A stretch of 64,000 bases of DNA from Methylovulum miyakonense HT12 (GTDB lineage Bacteria; Pseudomonadota; Gammaproteobacteria; Methylococcales; Methylomonadaceae): the NCBI RefSeq assembly GCF_000384075.1, contig NZ_KB913025.1, positions 4,348,187 to 4,412,186 on the forward strand. Reading direction: 5' to 3'. The notes under the pieces were generated by a model. The model saw only the letters and a list, made by a program, of their open reading frames with translations, did not search any database and was not told the origin of the DNA. Below are positions 8,916-18,822 of the stretch, piece after piece. The stretch's first letter is position 1. Each line of letters begins with the position of its first letter. The translations under genes and the position numbers were made by a program.

Positions 8916-11741
8916 ATGAGTACATTACTTAAACTTTTTCAAGATTCATCTTCCTTATACGGCAGCAACGCCAATTTTATTGAGGACATGTACGAACGGT
9001 TTCTGGAAGACCCGGATTCCGTTGAACCCAGCTGGCAACAACATTTCAAGACCCTGCACCACAACACCGATTTTGAGACCCCCCATAGCCCTATCGTTGA
9101 ACGTTTTGCCAAACTGGCCATCAAGTCACCCAACCGGCTGGCACAAATACAGGGTTTTACCGAAGAAAGCGTCAAAAAACAATCGGCGGTCGCCAGGCTC
9201 ATCAACCACTACCGGGTACGCGGGCACCAGATCGCCAATAACAATCCATTAGGCAAGACCGCGCCGCCACCGCTGGACATGGATCCGTCGTACTACGGTT
9301 TGTCTGAGCCTGACATGGACACCCTGTTCGATACGGGCGCGCTGTATGGCGTTGACCGTTTGCCGCTACGCGATATTATCGCCAACCTCAAGGCGATTTA
9401 TTGTGGCAGTATCGGCTCCGAATACATGCACATCGACGACACCCATATCCGGCGCTGGCTGATCAACCGCCTGGAAAGCCCTAAATCCAACATCGGTTTG
9501 GACGCCGACAAAAAACGTTGGCTGCTAAAATTATTGACGGCGGCGGAAGGCATAGAAAGCCACTTGCAAAATAAGTTCGTTGGCCAAAAACGCTTCTCCC
9601 TGGAAGGCGGCGAATCGCTTATCCCCACCCTTGATGAACTGATCCAACGCTCCGGCGAAAAAGGCGTCAAGGAAATTGTCATTGGTATGGCGCACCGGGG
9701 GCGGCTGAATGTGCTGGTGAACATTCTGGGCAAAAGCCCGGCCAGTTTATTTGAAGAATTTGCCGGCAACTATACTTTGGCGCCCGGCATGCGCTCAGGC
9801 GATGTCAAATACCACATGGGCTTTTCTTCCAATATCGAAACGCCTGGGGGCGCGGTGCATTTGGCCTTGGCCTTTAATCCGTCACACCTGGAAATCATCA
9901 ACCCGGTGGTTGAAGGGTCGGTCAAGGCCCGTCAAGACCGCGCCGAAAAAGATGGCCAAAATACCGTCATCCCGGTATTGATCCACGGTGACGCCGCATT
10001 TGCGGGGCAAGGCATTGTCATGGAAACCTTGAACATGTCGCAAACCCGTGCGTTTTCGACGGGCGGGACGATACACCTCGTCATCAATAACCAGATTGGC
10101 TTTACCACCAGCAACCCGCAGGATGCGCGTTCGACCCCGTACTGCACGGATGTCGCCCGGATGATCCAAGCCCCGGTCTTCCATGTCAACGGCGATGACC
10201 CCGAAGCCGTCCTGTTTGTCACCCAGCTCGCGGTCGATTTCCGCATGGCCTTCAACAAGGACGTGGTGATCGACCTGATTTGTTACCGCCGTTTAGGGCA
10301 CAACGAAGCGGATGAACCGGCGGCGACACAGCCTTTGATGTACAAAAAAATCCGCAAGCGCAAGACCACGCGTAAGCTTTATGCGGAACAACTTATCGGT
10401 GAGGGCATTATCACCAGCGCCCAAGTCCAAAGCATGGCACAAGATTACCAAGACCTGTTGGAGGCCGGTGAGATTGTTTCCAGGCCGGTATTGGACACCA
10501 GCAGTTATTCTTACTCGACCCAATGGACCCAGTTCATTAACAAGCAGTGGGATATGCCGTGCCATACGGCCATATCGCTAGACCGGCTACGTTTTTGTAA
10601 CGACCGGATGCAACGTTTGCCCGCCGGGTTTGAGCTGCATCCGCGCGTCGCCAAAGTGATGGAGAACCGCCGTAAAATGGCGGCCGGTGCGATGCCTTTG
10701 GATTGGGGCTTTGCCGAAAACTTGGCATACGCAAGCTTATTGATGGAAAAGCACAATATCCGTTTGACCGGGCAAGATGTCGGGCGTGGCACGTTTGTAC
10801 ATCGCCATGCCGTGCTGCACAACCAAATCAACAATAAAACCCATACGCCGCTCAAGCACCTGGACAAAGACCAAGGCCGTGCGCAAATTTTTGATTCCTT
10901 GTTATCGGAAGCAGGCGTGCTGGGTTTTGAATATGGCTACAGCACCACGACCCCCAACACGCTCGTGATATGGGAAGCGCAATTTGGCGATTTTGCCAAC
11001 GGCGCACAAGTGCTGATCGACCAATTTATCAGTTCAGGCGAAACCAAATGGGGACGCTTGTGCGGCCTGGTGATGCTGTTGCCGCATGGTTTTGAAGGCC
11101 AAGGGCCCGAACATTCCTCGGCACGGCTAGAACGCTATCTGCAATTGTGCGCCGAACACAATATGCAGGTTTGCTACCCGACAACGCCGGCACAGATTTT
11201 TCATTTGCTGAGACGCCAATTGCTGCGGCCTTTCCGCAAACCGTTGGTTATCATGAGCCCCAAAAGCCTATTGCGGCATAAGCTGGCGGTATCCACATTG
11301 GAAGACCTGACCAGCGGGCAATTCCAGACCATCATCGGCGAACAGGACGCGGTCAACCCCAAAAAAATCACCCGCTTTGTCTTGTGCGCCGGTAAGGTCT
11401 ATTACGAATTATTGGAGACGCGCCGTGAAGCGGACCTCAAACACGTCGCCATTGCCCGTATCGAGCAACTGTACCCATTCCCGTTAGACGCATTCAAGGC
11501 CGAAATTGCCCGATACCCGCAGTTACAGGAATTTGTCTGGTGCCAAGAGGAACCCAAAAACCAAGGGGCTTGGTATAACTCCAGCCACCATTTTATCGAT
11601 AACCTCCCCCCCTCCATCAAAGTCACTTATGCGGGCAGAGAACCTTCGGCCTCCCCCGCTGTCGGTAACTTTCGCGTACATATAGAACAACAAAAAGCCG
11701 TTGTCCAGGCTGCCCTTTATGGAAAATCTTCAGGAAAATAA
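8916..11741 (+). CDS. sucA: 2-oxoglutarate dehydrogenase E1 component
   Basis: Thiamine-diphosphate enzyme that decarboxylates 2-oxoglutarate and passes the succinyl group to the lipoyl domain of SucB, in the TCA cycle. It has 941 residues, the usual length. The N-terminal segment ([20 protein letters not shown]) matches the E2-binding start of the family, which supports the ATG at 8916 although no clear Shine-Dalgarno precedes it. The catalytic region has [13 protein letters not shown], the ThDP/metal segment has [19 protein letters not shown], and the C-terminal pyrimidine-binding part has [20 protein letters not shown]. It is the first gene of sucA-sucB-lpd with only one base between its stop and the sucB start. 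No succinyl-CoA synthetase genes follow in this window. Confidence 0.97.
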   Translation: MSTLLKLFQDSSSLYGSNANFIEDMYERFLEDPDSVEPSWQQHFKTLHHNTDFETPHSPIVERFAKLAIKSPNRLAQIQGFTEESVKKQSAVARLINHYRVRGHQIANNNPLGKTAPPPLDMDPSYYGLSEPDMDTLFDTGALYGVDRLPLRDIIANLKAIYCGSIGSEYMHIDDTHIRRWLINRLESPKSNIGLDADKKRWLLKLLTAAEGIESHLQNKFVGQKRFSLEGGESLIPTLDELIQRSGEKGVKEIVIGMAHRGRLNVLVNILGKSPASLFEEFAGNYTLAPGMRSGDVKYHMGFSSNIETPGGAVHLALAFNPSHLEIINPVVEGSVKARQDRAEKDGQNTVIPVLIHGDAAFAGQGIVMETLNMSQTRAFSTGGTIHLVINNQIGFTTSNPQDARSTPYCTDVARMIQAPVFHVNGDDPEAVLFVTQLAVDFRMAFNKDVVIDLICYRRLGHNEADEPAATQPLMYKKIRKRKTTRKLYAEQLIGEGIITSAQVQSMAQDYQDLLEAGEIVSRPVLDTSSYSYSTQWTQFINKQWDMPCHTAISLDRLRFCNDRMQRLPAGFELHPRVAKVMENRRKMAAGAMPLDWGFAENLAYASLLMEKHNIRLTGQDVGRGTFVHRHAVLHNQINNKTHTPLKHLDKDQGRAQIFDSLLSEAGVLGFEYGYSTTTPNTLVIWEAQFGDFANGAQVLIDQFISSGETKWGRLCGLVMLLPHGFEGQGPEHSSARLERYLQLCAEHNMQVCYPTTPAQIFHLLRRQLLRPFRKPLVIMSPKSLLRHKLAVSTLEDLTSGQFQTIIGEQDAVNPKKITRFVLCAGKVYYELLETRREADLKHVAIARIEQLYPFPLDAFKAEIARYPQLQEFVWCQEEPKNQGAWYNSSHHFIDNLPPSIKVTYAGREPSASPAVGNFRVHIEQQKAVVQAALYGKSSGK

Positions 11742-11742
11742 C

Positions 11743-12987
11743 ATGAGCATTGAAGTCCTTGTCCCCAACTTACCCGAATCTGTTGCCGATGCCACACTGA
11801 TCAGTTGGCACAAAAAAGTAGGCGATTCCGTCAATAAGAATGAAAACCTGGTTGACCTGGAAACCGATAAAGTCGTCTTGGAAGTGACCGCCACGGAAGC
11901 CGGAATCATCAGCGAATTATTAAAAAATGACGGCGATATTGTCACCAGCGGCGAAGTGTTGGCACGCATCAGCACGGACGGCACAGAAGCTGTCAAAAAA
12001 GCCCCTGCAGTTGCTGAAGCGGACGGCAAAGCTTCCACCGCAATCCCGTTAAGCCCGTCGGTACGCCGTTTGATCAGCGAGAATACGTTAGACCCCGCCC
12101 AGATTACCGGAACCGGGAAAAGTGGCCGGCTGACCAAAACGGATGTGCTTGAGCACATCCACAAACAAACGCCTGCCTCCTCTGTGCCGCCGACGCCCGC
12201 CACAACACTTGAAGCCGCCGTGCCGGCCACGCCCCCAACCGTTGTTGCCGCCACCGGGATAGTTTCCCCGCAAGCCCCTTCCAACCTGCGCCCTGAACAA
12301 CGCGTGGCGATGACCCGTTTGCGGGCCAAAGTGGCCGAACGTTTGTTGCAGGCCCAGCAAAATGCAGCGATGTTGACAACCTTCAATGAAGTCAATATGC
12401 AGAATGTCATCGACTTGCGCAACCAGTACAAAGGCCGTTTTGAAGATAAGCACAAGGTCAAACTCGGCTTCATGTCATTTTTTGTCAAAGCCTCCATTGA
12501 GGCCCTGAAAAAATTCCCGGCAATCAACGCTTCGATAGACGGTAACGACATCATTTACCACGGCTATTATGATTTGGGCATCGCCGTCAGCACACCGCGC
12601 GGCCTGATCGTCCCTGTCCTGCACGACGCTGACCAGCTTGATTTTGCAGGCATAGAAAAATGTATCGTCGATTACGGCGAGAAAGCGCGGGCGGGCACCT
12701 TAAGTTATGACGACCTGAAAGGCGGGACCTTCACCATCACCAATGGCGGCGTGTTTGGTTCGATGCTATCGACGCCCATCCTCAATCCGCCGCAATGCGC
12801 GATTTTAGGGATGCATGCGATTAAAGAACGCGCCGTAGTCGAAAACGGCCAGATCGTCATCAGGCCCATTATGTATTTGGCCTTGTCTTACGACCATCGC
12901 TTAGTCGATGGCCGTGAAGCCGTACAATTTTTGGTGACTATTAAAGAATGCCTGGAAGCTCCCGCCCACCTCCTGCTGAACATTTAA
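11743..12987 (+). CDS. sucB: Dihydrolipoyllysine succinyltransferase (E2 of 2-oxoglutarate dehydrogenase)
   Basis: Core acyltransferase that moves the succinyl group from its lipoyl arm to CoA. From the ATG at 11743 it has 414 residues; CAGGAAAA provides the ribosome-binding site inside the end of sucA. In order: a lipoyl domain with the modified lysine in [11 protein letters not shown]; an Ala/Pro-rich linker; a peripheral subunit-binding domain with [15 protein letters not shown]; a second Pro/Ala/Thr linker; and the catalytic domain with [16 protein letters not shown] and the active-site [16 protein letters not shown]. The frame extends upstream into sucA but the lipoyl domain fixes the start. 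It is packed between sucA and lpd in one operon. Confidence 0.96.
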   Translation: MSIEVLVPNLPESVADATLISWHKKVGDSVNKNENLVDLETDKVVLEVTATEAGIISELLKNDGDIVTSGEVLARISTDGTEAVKKAPAVAEADGKASTAIPLSPSVRRLISENTLDPAQITGTGKSGRLTKTDVLEHIHKQTPASSVPPTPATTLEAAVPATPPTVVAATGIVSPQAPSNLRPEQRVAMTRLRAKVAERLLQAQQNAAMLTTFNEVNMQNVIDLRNQYKGRFEDKHKVKLGFMSFFVKASIEALKKFPAINASIDGNDIIYHGYYDLGIAVSTPRGLIVPVLHDADQLDFAGIEKCIVDYGEKARAGTLSYDDLKGGTFTITNGGVFGSMLSTPILNPPQCAILGMHAIKERAVVENGQIVIRPIMYLALSYDHRLVDGREAVQFLVTIKECLEAPAHLLLNI

Positions 12988-12991
12988 TCCC

Positions 12992-14428
12992 ATGTCAAAA
13001 TCACCCATTTATGATGTCATTGTTGTCGGTGCCGGCCCTGCGGGTTATTCCAGCGCCATCCGCTGTGCCCAGCTCGGCCTGAAAACCGCTTGTATTGATA
13101 ACTGGCGTAACAAACAGGGGCAACGTATTTTGGGTGGCGCGCACCTTAATTCCGGATGTGTCGCTTCCATCACCTTGCTGGAATCGGCAAAACTCTATCA
13201 CGCCTTAAACCATGATTTAAAAAAGCACGGTATCCATGCCGAAAATATCAGCGTTGATATAGCGGCCATGATAGACCATAAAGACACGATCATTGACGCG
13301 CTAGGCCATAGGATCACCGAACTGTTTAACCACCACAAAATAGACAGCATCCATGCCACGGCCAAATTGCTTAATGCGCGGCAAATCCGCATAAGTCCGG
13401 TAGACGGCTCGGAAACGTCCATTGTTGAGGCCAAGCACATCATTTTGGCGACAGGCTCATCGCCTATGCAATTGCCGTATGCCAAAGTCGATAACGAATT
13501 TATTGTCGATTCCTTTGCCGCATTAAATATGACCACCCTGCCCAAAAAATTGGCGATCATCGGTGCGGGGGTCATTGGCCTGGAACTGGCCAGCATTTGG
13601 AGCAGGCTAGGCTCCGAAACCATCCTGTTGGAAGCACAAGAATCATTCTTGTCCCTACCCGACCAGCAAATTTCTCGGGAAGCGTACCGCATTTATACGC
13701 AGCAAGGCTTTGATTTACGGCTAGGTGCGCGGGTGACGGCCGCCAAAAAAGGCAGCAAAAAAGTGATGGTTGAATACCAAGACCAAGAAGGCTCCCACAG
13801 CCTGCGTGTTGACAAACTCATTGTCGCCTCCGGGCGCAAACCCAATACCGAAAACCTCGCCGCACCTGAAGCCAATTTGCTGCTTGATGAAAACGGGTAT
13901 GTCTATGTTGATGAAAATTGCCGCACTAACTTGCCGGGTGTTTATGCCATTGGCGACCTCAACCTGCTCGGCCCGATGCTTGCCCATAAAGGCATAGAAG
14001 AAGGGGTGTTTGTCGCGGAACAAATCGCAGGGCGCCATAGCACCATCAATTATGACACTTTGCCCAGCGTCATTTATACTGACCCTGAAATCGCCTGGGT
14101 TGGCCAGACGGAACAAGCATTACGGGCAATGGGCGAGCCGATCAAGATCGGCATTTTCCCCTTTCATGCCACGGCACGCGCCCATGCTTCCGACAGAACC
14201 GAGGGCCTGATAAAACTGATCGCCCATGCTGACAGCGACGCCTTATTGGGGGTGCATATCATTGGCGTACAAGCGTCCGAACTCATCGCCGAAGCCGTAT
14301 TGGCAATGGAGTTTTCTGCCAGCAGTGAAGATTTTGCCAGAACCATACACGCGCATCCGACCCGTTCAGAAGCTTTCCACGAAGCCGCGCTGGCATTTAA
14401 GAAAAAAACTTTGCATATACCAAACTGA
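12992..14428 (+). CDS. lpd: Dihydrolipoyl dehydrogenase (E3) with altered redox centre
   Basis: A flavoprotein of 478 residues in the E3 family, placed four bases after sucB, so presumably the E3 of 2-oxoglutarate dehydrogenase. The FAD motif VVGAGPAGYSSA is near the N-terminus, the NAD-binding motif IGAGVIGLELASIW is central, AIGDLN is the second FAD contact, and the C-terminal active-site His-Glu is present in HPTRSE near residue 455. The redox centre is abnormal: where the family has GGTCLNVGCIPSK this protein has GGAHLNSGCVASI, so the first cysteine of the CxxxxC disulfide is His51 and only Cys56 remains. A normal E3 reaction needs both. It could be a degenerate E3, a different flavin enzyme, or a subunit relying on a second Lpd elsewhere in the genome. 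Confidence 0.85.
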   Translation: MSKSPIYDVIVVGAGPAGYSSAIRCAQLGLKTACIDNWRNKQGQRILGGAHLNSGCVASITLLESAKLYHALNHDLKKHGIHAENISVDIAAMIDHKDTIIDALGHRITELFNHHKIDSIHATAKLLNARQIRISPVDGSETSIVEAKHIILATGSSPMQLPYAKVDNEFIVDSFAALNMTTLPKKLAIIGAGVIGLELASIWSRLGSETILLEAQESFLSLPDQQISREAYRIYTQQGFDLRLGARVTAAKKGSKKVMVEYQDQEGSHSLRVDKLIVASGRKPNTENLAAPEANLLLDENGYVYVDENCRTNLPGVYAIGDLNLLGPMLAHKGIEEGVFVAEQIAGRHSTINYDTLPSVIYTDPEIAWVGQTEQALRAMGEPIKIGIFPFHATARAHASDRTEGLIKLIAHADSDALLGVHIIGVQASELIAEAVLAMEFSASSEDFARTIHAHPTRSEAFHEAALAFKKKTLHIPN

Positions 14429-14448
14429 AGCGCTTTTAAATAGTTTCC

Positions 14449-15036
14449 ATGACATCCATGAACCGTCCAGATCCGCAACCAGCCACCCCATCCATCCGGT
14501 TCGCCACCGGCACCTGTTCCTTGGGTTTTGTGCTGGTTGCCATGAGCGGGCGCGGCATTTGCGCTATCGCCATGGATGACACCCCAAGTGCCTTAACCAG
14601 TTTTTTACGGGATAAATTCCCCCACAGCCAATGGGTGGATGACGGGAACGATGAACTGTCACTCTCGCTGGCGAAAGTGACGGCCATGGTTGAAGCCCCT
14701 GATGCGGGATTCGACGCCTCCCTGGATATGCAAGGCACGGCATTCCAACTACAGGTGTGGCTGGCATTACGCGAAATTCCGGCGGGCACCACATGCAGCT
14801 ATTCCGAGCTTGCCAAACGTATCGGCTTACCCAAAGCCGTGCGTGCAGTTGCCGGTGCATGTGCGGCCAACAAATTGGCGATAGCCGTCCCTTGCCACCG
14901 GGTGCTCAAACAAGATGGCGGCTTGTCCGGCTACCGCTGGGGGATTGGCCGGAAGGCTGAATTGTTACGCCGCGAGGGGGTAACAACGAATCAACGGGTC
15001 TCAAATATCACCACGCAACGGCCTGCAACTTTATAA
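14449..15036 (+). CDS. Methylated-DNA--protein-cysteine methyltransferase (Ogt/Ada-C type)
   Basis: A suicide repair protein that takes alkyl groups from O6-alkylguanine onto its own cysteine. It has 195 residues. The N-terminal ribonuclease-like domain (about 15-100) is followed by the DNA-binding methyltransferase domain (about 105-180), with the FQLQVWLALREIPAG segment, SYSELAKRIG, and the acceptor cysteine in IAVPCHRVLK. The length and the N-domain resemble the C-terminal half of Ada rather than the shortest Ogt proteins, but no Ada N-terminal Cys4 zinc domain is attached. ATG at 14449 or 14458 could be the start. Its last 46 bases overlap the end of glgX on the other strand. Confidence 0.92.
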   Translation: MTSMNRPDPQPATPSIRFATGTCSLGFVLVAMSGRGICAIAMDDTPSALTSFLRDKFPHSQWVDDGNDELSLSLAKVTAMVEAPDAGFDASLDMQGTAFQLQVWLALREIPAGTTCSYSELAKRIGLPKAVRAVAGACAANKLAIAVPCHRVLKQDGGLSGYRWGIGRKAELLRREGVTTNQRVSNITTQRPATL

Positions 15037-17078
15037 CTGGCTTTATTGATGCGTTTTTGATCTTTGGGATGCACAATGTCATGCGGGTGCGGCAACGAGG
15101 TGTCGACCGCCAGGCACCAAAACCGGCCTTTCAGGATGGGCAAGGCGACGGTGACCGAAACCTCCGCCATGTTCATAATAATATGCAAATCCGCCTCGTT
15201 CATATCAACGGCGGTCAATGTATACCTCAAGACCCTCGCTTCAGGGTCATCCCAGCATGCCACTTCATCCGCGTTCGAAAAATGCCAAATAATGTCAGGC
15301 AACATCCTTTCCCCGGTCACCTTCCCGGTTAAAAATTGGCGGCGCATTAATGACGGATGGCGTTTACGCAGGGCTATCATTTGCTGTACGAAATGGACTT
15401 GGTCAGCGTTTTGTCTGGCCAAATCCCAGTTTAACCAAGAAAGCTCATTATCTTGGCAATAACCATTGTTGTTCCCATGCTGGCTGTTAAGAAACTCATC
15501 ACCGGCCAGCAGCATCGGTACGCCTTGGCTTAACAACAAAATGGCCTGCGCATTTTTTGCCTGTTTATGGCGTAACGCCAGGATCGCCGGATTATGCGTA
15601 TCCCCTTCGAAACCGTAGTTATAACTCAGGCTATTATTACAACCATCCTGGTTGTTCTCGCCATTCGCCTCATTATGCTTATGGTTATAGCTGAGCAAAT
15701 CGTACAAAGTAAAACCATCATGGCAAGTGATAAAATTGATGCTGCTAATGGGTAAACGGCCTTGGGCTTCATACAAATCGCTACTGCCGCAAACCCGCGT
15801 CGCCAACTCTTTGATGATGCCTTTCTCACCGCGTATAAACCGGCGGACAATATCGCGGTAGCGGCCATTCCATTCGCCCCAGCGGTAACCGGGAAAACTG
15901 CCGACCTGGTATAAACCGGCCGCATCCCACGCTTCGGCTATCAACTTCGTTTTTGCCAATTTCTCGGACAGCTCAATGCCCCAAAGCACGGGTGGATTAT
16001 GCAACACCTCGCCGCGTTCGCCACGCGCCAGCGCGCTGGCAAGATCAAAACGGAAACCATCGACGTGCATTTCCCGCACCCAGTATTCCAGGCAACTGAT
16101 AATAAAATTGGCCACTAAAGGATGGTTGGCATTGACGGTATTGCCGCAGCCCGTATAGTCGTGAAAAATCTCCTTATCAAATTCATCCAAGTGATAAAAC
16201 ATATCACCGCAAATGCCTTTAAAATTGATGATCGGCCCGCGCGTTCCCGCTTCGGACGTATGATTGAACACCACATCCAGGATAACGCCTATCCCCGCCT
16301 TGTGTAAGGCTTTCACCAAATCACGGAATTCATGGATATGCGTGGCCTGCTCCGGGGTCACGCAATATCCCGGATGTGGGCTGAAAAAACTGTGCGTGCT
16401 GTAACCCCAGTAATTTTTCAAACCCAATTCTGCGGTGTGTTGTGGCACATCCTGCTCATCAAACGCCATCACCGGCAACAGCTCGACATGGCTGATGCCC
16501 AATTCCTTAAGGTAGGGGATTTTTTCTATCAAACCAATAAAAGTCCCCGGATGCTTAACGTGCGCCGAGGGATGGCGCGTAAAACCTCCGACATGCAGCT
16601 CGTACACAATGGCTTTTTCGCTGCTGATCCGAAGCGGGGTATCGCCATCCCAGTCATAGCCAAGATCAACCACGGCAGCCCGCATGGCCACTTGGCAGTT
16701 ATCACCCGGCACACAAGCGGCGCCCCGCCGCCAGCGTTTATGGCTGACCGCCCGCGCCCAAGGGTCGAGCAATTTCTTTTCCCTATCAAACCGCAGGCCG
16801 GATTGCCGGGGTTCATAAGGCCCGTCCATCCGCCAACAATACCAAGTGCCTACAGGCAAATCCTTGACGAACACATGCCAGGAAAAAAACGTGCGGTTTT
16901 TTTCTTTGCGTAAGTGGATGACCTGGAAAGGATGGTCGTTCTCTGTCGACTCAAACAGTAGCAGTTCCACCGCCGTCGCGTGGCGGCTAAAAATGGAAAA
17001 GTTAACCCCGCCAACCCCCACATGACATCCTGGCGGATAAGGATTGCCATGTTTTAATTTATATTCGATTTTGTGCAT
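14991..17078 (-). CDS. glgX: Glycogen debranching enzyme GlgX
   Basis: Isoamylase-type glycoside hydrolase (GH13) that removes short alpha-1,6 branches from phosphorylase-limited glycogen. The protein has 695 residues, the normal length. An N-terminal CBM48 domain (VGVGGVNFSIFSRHA) precedes the barrel. Conserved regions are DVVFNHTSE, the nucleophile in GFRFDLASAL, the acid/base Glu in LIAEAWDAAGLY, and the third Asp in TCHDGFTLYDLLSYNHKHN. The ATG at 17078 lacks an obvious Shine-Dalgarno but fits the family N-terminus. No other glycogen genes are in this window, so it stands alone. Its 3' end overlaps the tail of the convergent alkyltransferase gene by 46 bases. Confidence 0.95.
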   Translation of the reverse strand: MHKIEYKLKHGNPYPPGCHVGVGGVNFSIFSRHATAVELLLFESTENDHPFQVIHLRKEKNRTFFSWHVFVKDLPVGTWYCWRMDGPYEPRQSGLRFDREKKLLDPWARAVSHKRWRRGAACVPGDNCQVAMRAAVVDLGYDWDGDTPLRISSEKAIVYELHVGGFTRHPSAHVKHPGTFIGLIEKIPYLKELGISHVELLPVMAFDEQDVPQHTAELGLKNYWGYSTHSFFSPHPGYCVTPEQATHIHEFRDLVKALHKAGIGVILDVVFNHTSEAGTRGPIINFKGICGDMFYHLDEFDKEIFHDYTGCGNTVNANHPLVANFIISCLEYWVREMHVDGFRFDLASALARGERGEVLHNPPVLWGIELSEKLAKTKLIAEAWDAAGLYQVGSFPGYRWGEWNGRYRDIVRRFIRGEKGIIKELATRVCGSSDLYEAQGRLPISSINFITCHDGFTLYDLLSYNHKHNEANGENNQDGCNNSLSYNYGFEGDTHNPAILALRHKQAKNAQAILLLSQGVPMLLAGDEFLNSQHGNNNGYCQDNELSWLNWDLARQNADQVHFVQQMIALRKRHPSLMRRQFLTGKVTGERMLPDIIWHFSNADEVACWDDPEARVLRYTLTAVDMNEADLHIIMNMAEVSVTVALPILKGRFWCLAVDTSLPHPHDIVHPKDQKRINKASYKVAGRCVVIFETR

Positions 17079-17294
17079 GTTTTTTTAATATTTTTGCCAT
17101 ATTTTTGTAAAAAAATAACAAATAGTGAATTAGTTCACTGTGTTCTGTATTCCGTTTGATTATCATTGTAGCCGTTTATAACAAATAAGCTAAGTCCCTA
17201 TTTTTTCAGGGCACTTAATGGGGACGTTATTTACCTGGGAACGGAGTTACCTTTATATAACAGAGCGGGCACGAACCATTAAATTTGCAAGCTT

Positions 17295-17325
17295 AAACCG
17301 CCCAATTTAACTGCAAACCGCCCAA
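17295..17325 (+). repeat. Two direct copies of AAACCGCCCAA before the HD-GYP gene
   Basis: AAACCGCCCAA occurs at 17295-17305 and again at 17315-17325, exactly 20 bases apart, or about two helical turns. The second copy ends six bases before the start codon at 17332. The spacing on one face of the helix suggests a dimeric regulator site, but the regulator is unknown. Confidence 0.4.
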
Positions 17326-17331
17326 AATGGG

Positions 17332-18498
17332 ATGTTTAATGCAAATCAAATATTAAGAAGGCATAGGACGGTGCAAAATAGATCTGACCCCATATTCCTG
17401 AACTTTGCGGACGCTAGCGCAACCGTGCTTATTGTCGATAATACGCCGGAAAATCTTGTGGCCCTAGGAGAAACCCTCTCGCCAACTTATCAAATCCTGC
17501 TGGCAGGCTCAGGCTTACAGGCCCTCGAACTGGCTACGGCCATACCGGATATTATCTTGCTGAATATTATGATGCCGGATATGGATGGCTACGAAATAGT
17601 CAACCGCTTGCGCGAAAACAGCCAGACTGCCAACATACCGTTCATTATCCTCACTGCAACGGACATTTACGATGACAAACAGTACGGATTTGGTTTGGGC
17701 GCCGTGGATTACATAACCAAACCCATACGCCAACCAATTGTACTGGCCCGCGTAAAAAACCAATTAGAATTAAAGTTCTCCCGCGACTGGCTGATAAACC
17801 AAAACTCCTTACTGGAAACGGAAATTGACAGGCGGTTGGCGGAAAACCAATTAATCCAACAAGTCAGCATCAACGCCTTGGCACGACTGGCGGAAATCCG
17901 CGACCCCGAAACTGGCAACCATATTTTACGTACACAAACTTACGTGAATGCCTTAGCTAAAAAATTACAAAACCATCCGCGATTCGAATCCCTATTGACC
18001 CCTTATTATATCCAGCAATTGACACAATCAACCCCCTTGCACGACATCGGTAAGGTTGGGATTCCAGACCATATTTTACAAAAACCCGGCAAGCTAAGCG
18101 CCGAAGAATGGAAAATCATGAAAACCCATGCACGGCTTGGTTTTGACGCGATAGACCAGGCAGAACGCGACTGCGCCAAACCTGTGACGTTTTTAACCAT
18201 TGCCAAACAAATCACCTTGAGCCACCACGAAAAATGGGATGGTAGCGGTTATCCTGAAGGCTTATCAGGGGAGGCAATTCCGATTCCGGCGCGGTTGATG
18301 GCTCTAGCGGATGCCTTTGATGCATTAATTTCACGGCGGGTATACAAACCGGCCTTACCTTTTACAGAAGCCCACGATTACATCGTCTCGCAACGTGGCC
18401 GACATTTCGACCCGGATATCGTTGACGCATTTACCGCCATCTTCCCGGAGTTTTTAGCGATTGCCGGACGTCATACCGAAAATAGCCACAGCATCTAA
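17332..18498 (+). CDS. HD-GYP phosphodiesterase with degenerate receiver domain
   Basis: A 388-residue fusion of a CheY-like receiver (about 31-150), a helical linker (about 150-190) and an HD-GYP domain (about 190-380). HD-GYP proteins hydrolyse cyclic-di-GMP. The catalytic domain looks intact: HDIGKVGIPDHIL, KTHARLGFDAI, HHEKWDGSGYPEGL and LADAFDAL are all present. The receiver is not: the phosphoacceptor site reads LLNIMMPD with Asn78 in place of Asp, and the acidic pair reads IVDN instead of IVDD. Thr in ILTAT and Lys in ITKPI remain. Phosphorylation by a kinase is therefore unlikely. The GTG at 17371 is a possible alternative start with a better ribosome-binding site (AGAAGG). It precedes the HprK-related cassette but is separated from it by over 300 bases. 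Confidence 0.88.
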   Translation: MFNANQILRRHRTVQNRSDPIFLNFADASATVLIVDNTPENLVALGETLSPTYQILLAGSGLQALELATAIPDIILLNIMMPDMDGYEIVNRLRENSQTANIPFIILTATDIYDDKQYGFGLGAVDYITKPIRQPIVLARVKNQLELKFSRDWLINQNSLLETEIDRRLAENQLIQQVSINALARLAEIRDPETGNHILRTQTYVNALAKKLQNHPRFESLLTPYYIQQLTQSTPLHDIGKVGIPDHILQKPGKLSAEEWKIMKTHARLGFDAIDQAERDCAKPVTFLTIAKQITLSHHEKWDGSGYPEGLSGEAIPIPARLMALADAFDALISRRVYKPALPFTEAHDYIVSQRGRHFDPDIVDAFTAIFPEFLAIAGRHTENSHSI

Positions 18499-18822
18499 AC
18501 CGTATGGAAGCAAAATCTTGGTTTGGGGACAGAAAAAACCGAAGGGAAATGGAGGGGAACCAACTTAGCTAAGGCATACTATTTCAGCACAAACAGCATC
18601 ACCGAAACGGTCTAGGCATCTGTAAAAATACAAATATGTCATGGCTTAAATCTCTCATAATGGGTGGACGCGCTCCGCTATCGCCGTTATACTCTATAAA
18701 GGCAAGAATACAAATACGAGCAAACTTACTCAAATAAAGTACGGGCAGGCGGCTTGCTTGGCTTAGGCTCCCTGCTGTTAAATATCTATTTTTTTAGAAG
18801 TGTACTTTCCCCGGTGAATATC
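18499..18822 (+). other. Intergenic gap before the HprK-related cassette
   Basis: About 320 bases without a convincing gene. A frame is open from a TTG at 18754, but its first 23 codons look non-coding. The gap carries a sigma70-like promoter at 18665-18693 and, near its left end, TTTGGGGACAGA, a string that resembles the flanks of some REP-type repeats. No terminator hairpin with a T-run was found after the HD-GYP gene. Confidence 0.5.
18665..18693 (+). promoter_or_regulatory. Sigma70-like promoter for the HprK-related cassette
   Basis: TGGACG, 17 bases, then TATACT. The -10 lies about 130 bases before the ATG at 18823 and would drive the four-gene cassette to 21686. It has the same -10 hexamer and spacing as the promoter at 8153-8181. 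Confidence 0.42.

Noticed and set aside
8732-8932. Plus-strand frame just before sucA
   Set aside because: Runs into the sucA start in another frame and has no family motif or ribosome-binding site.
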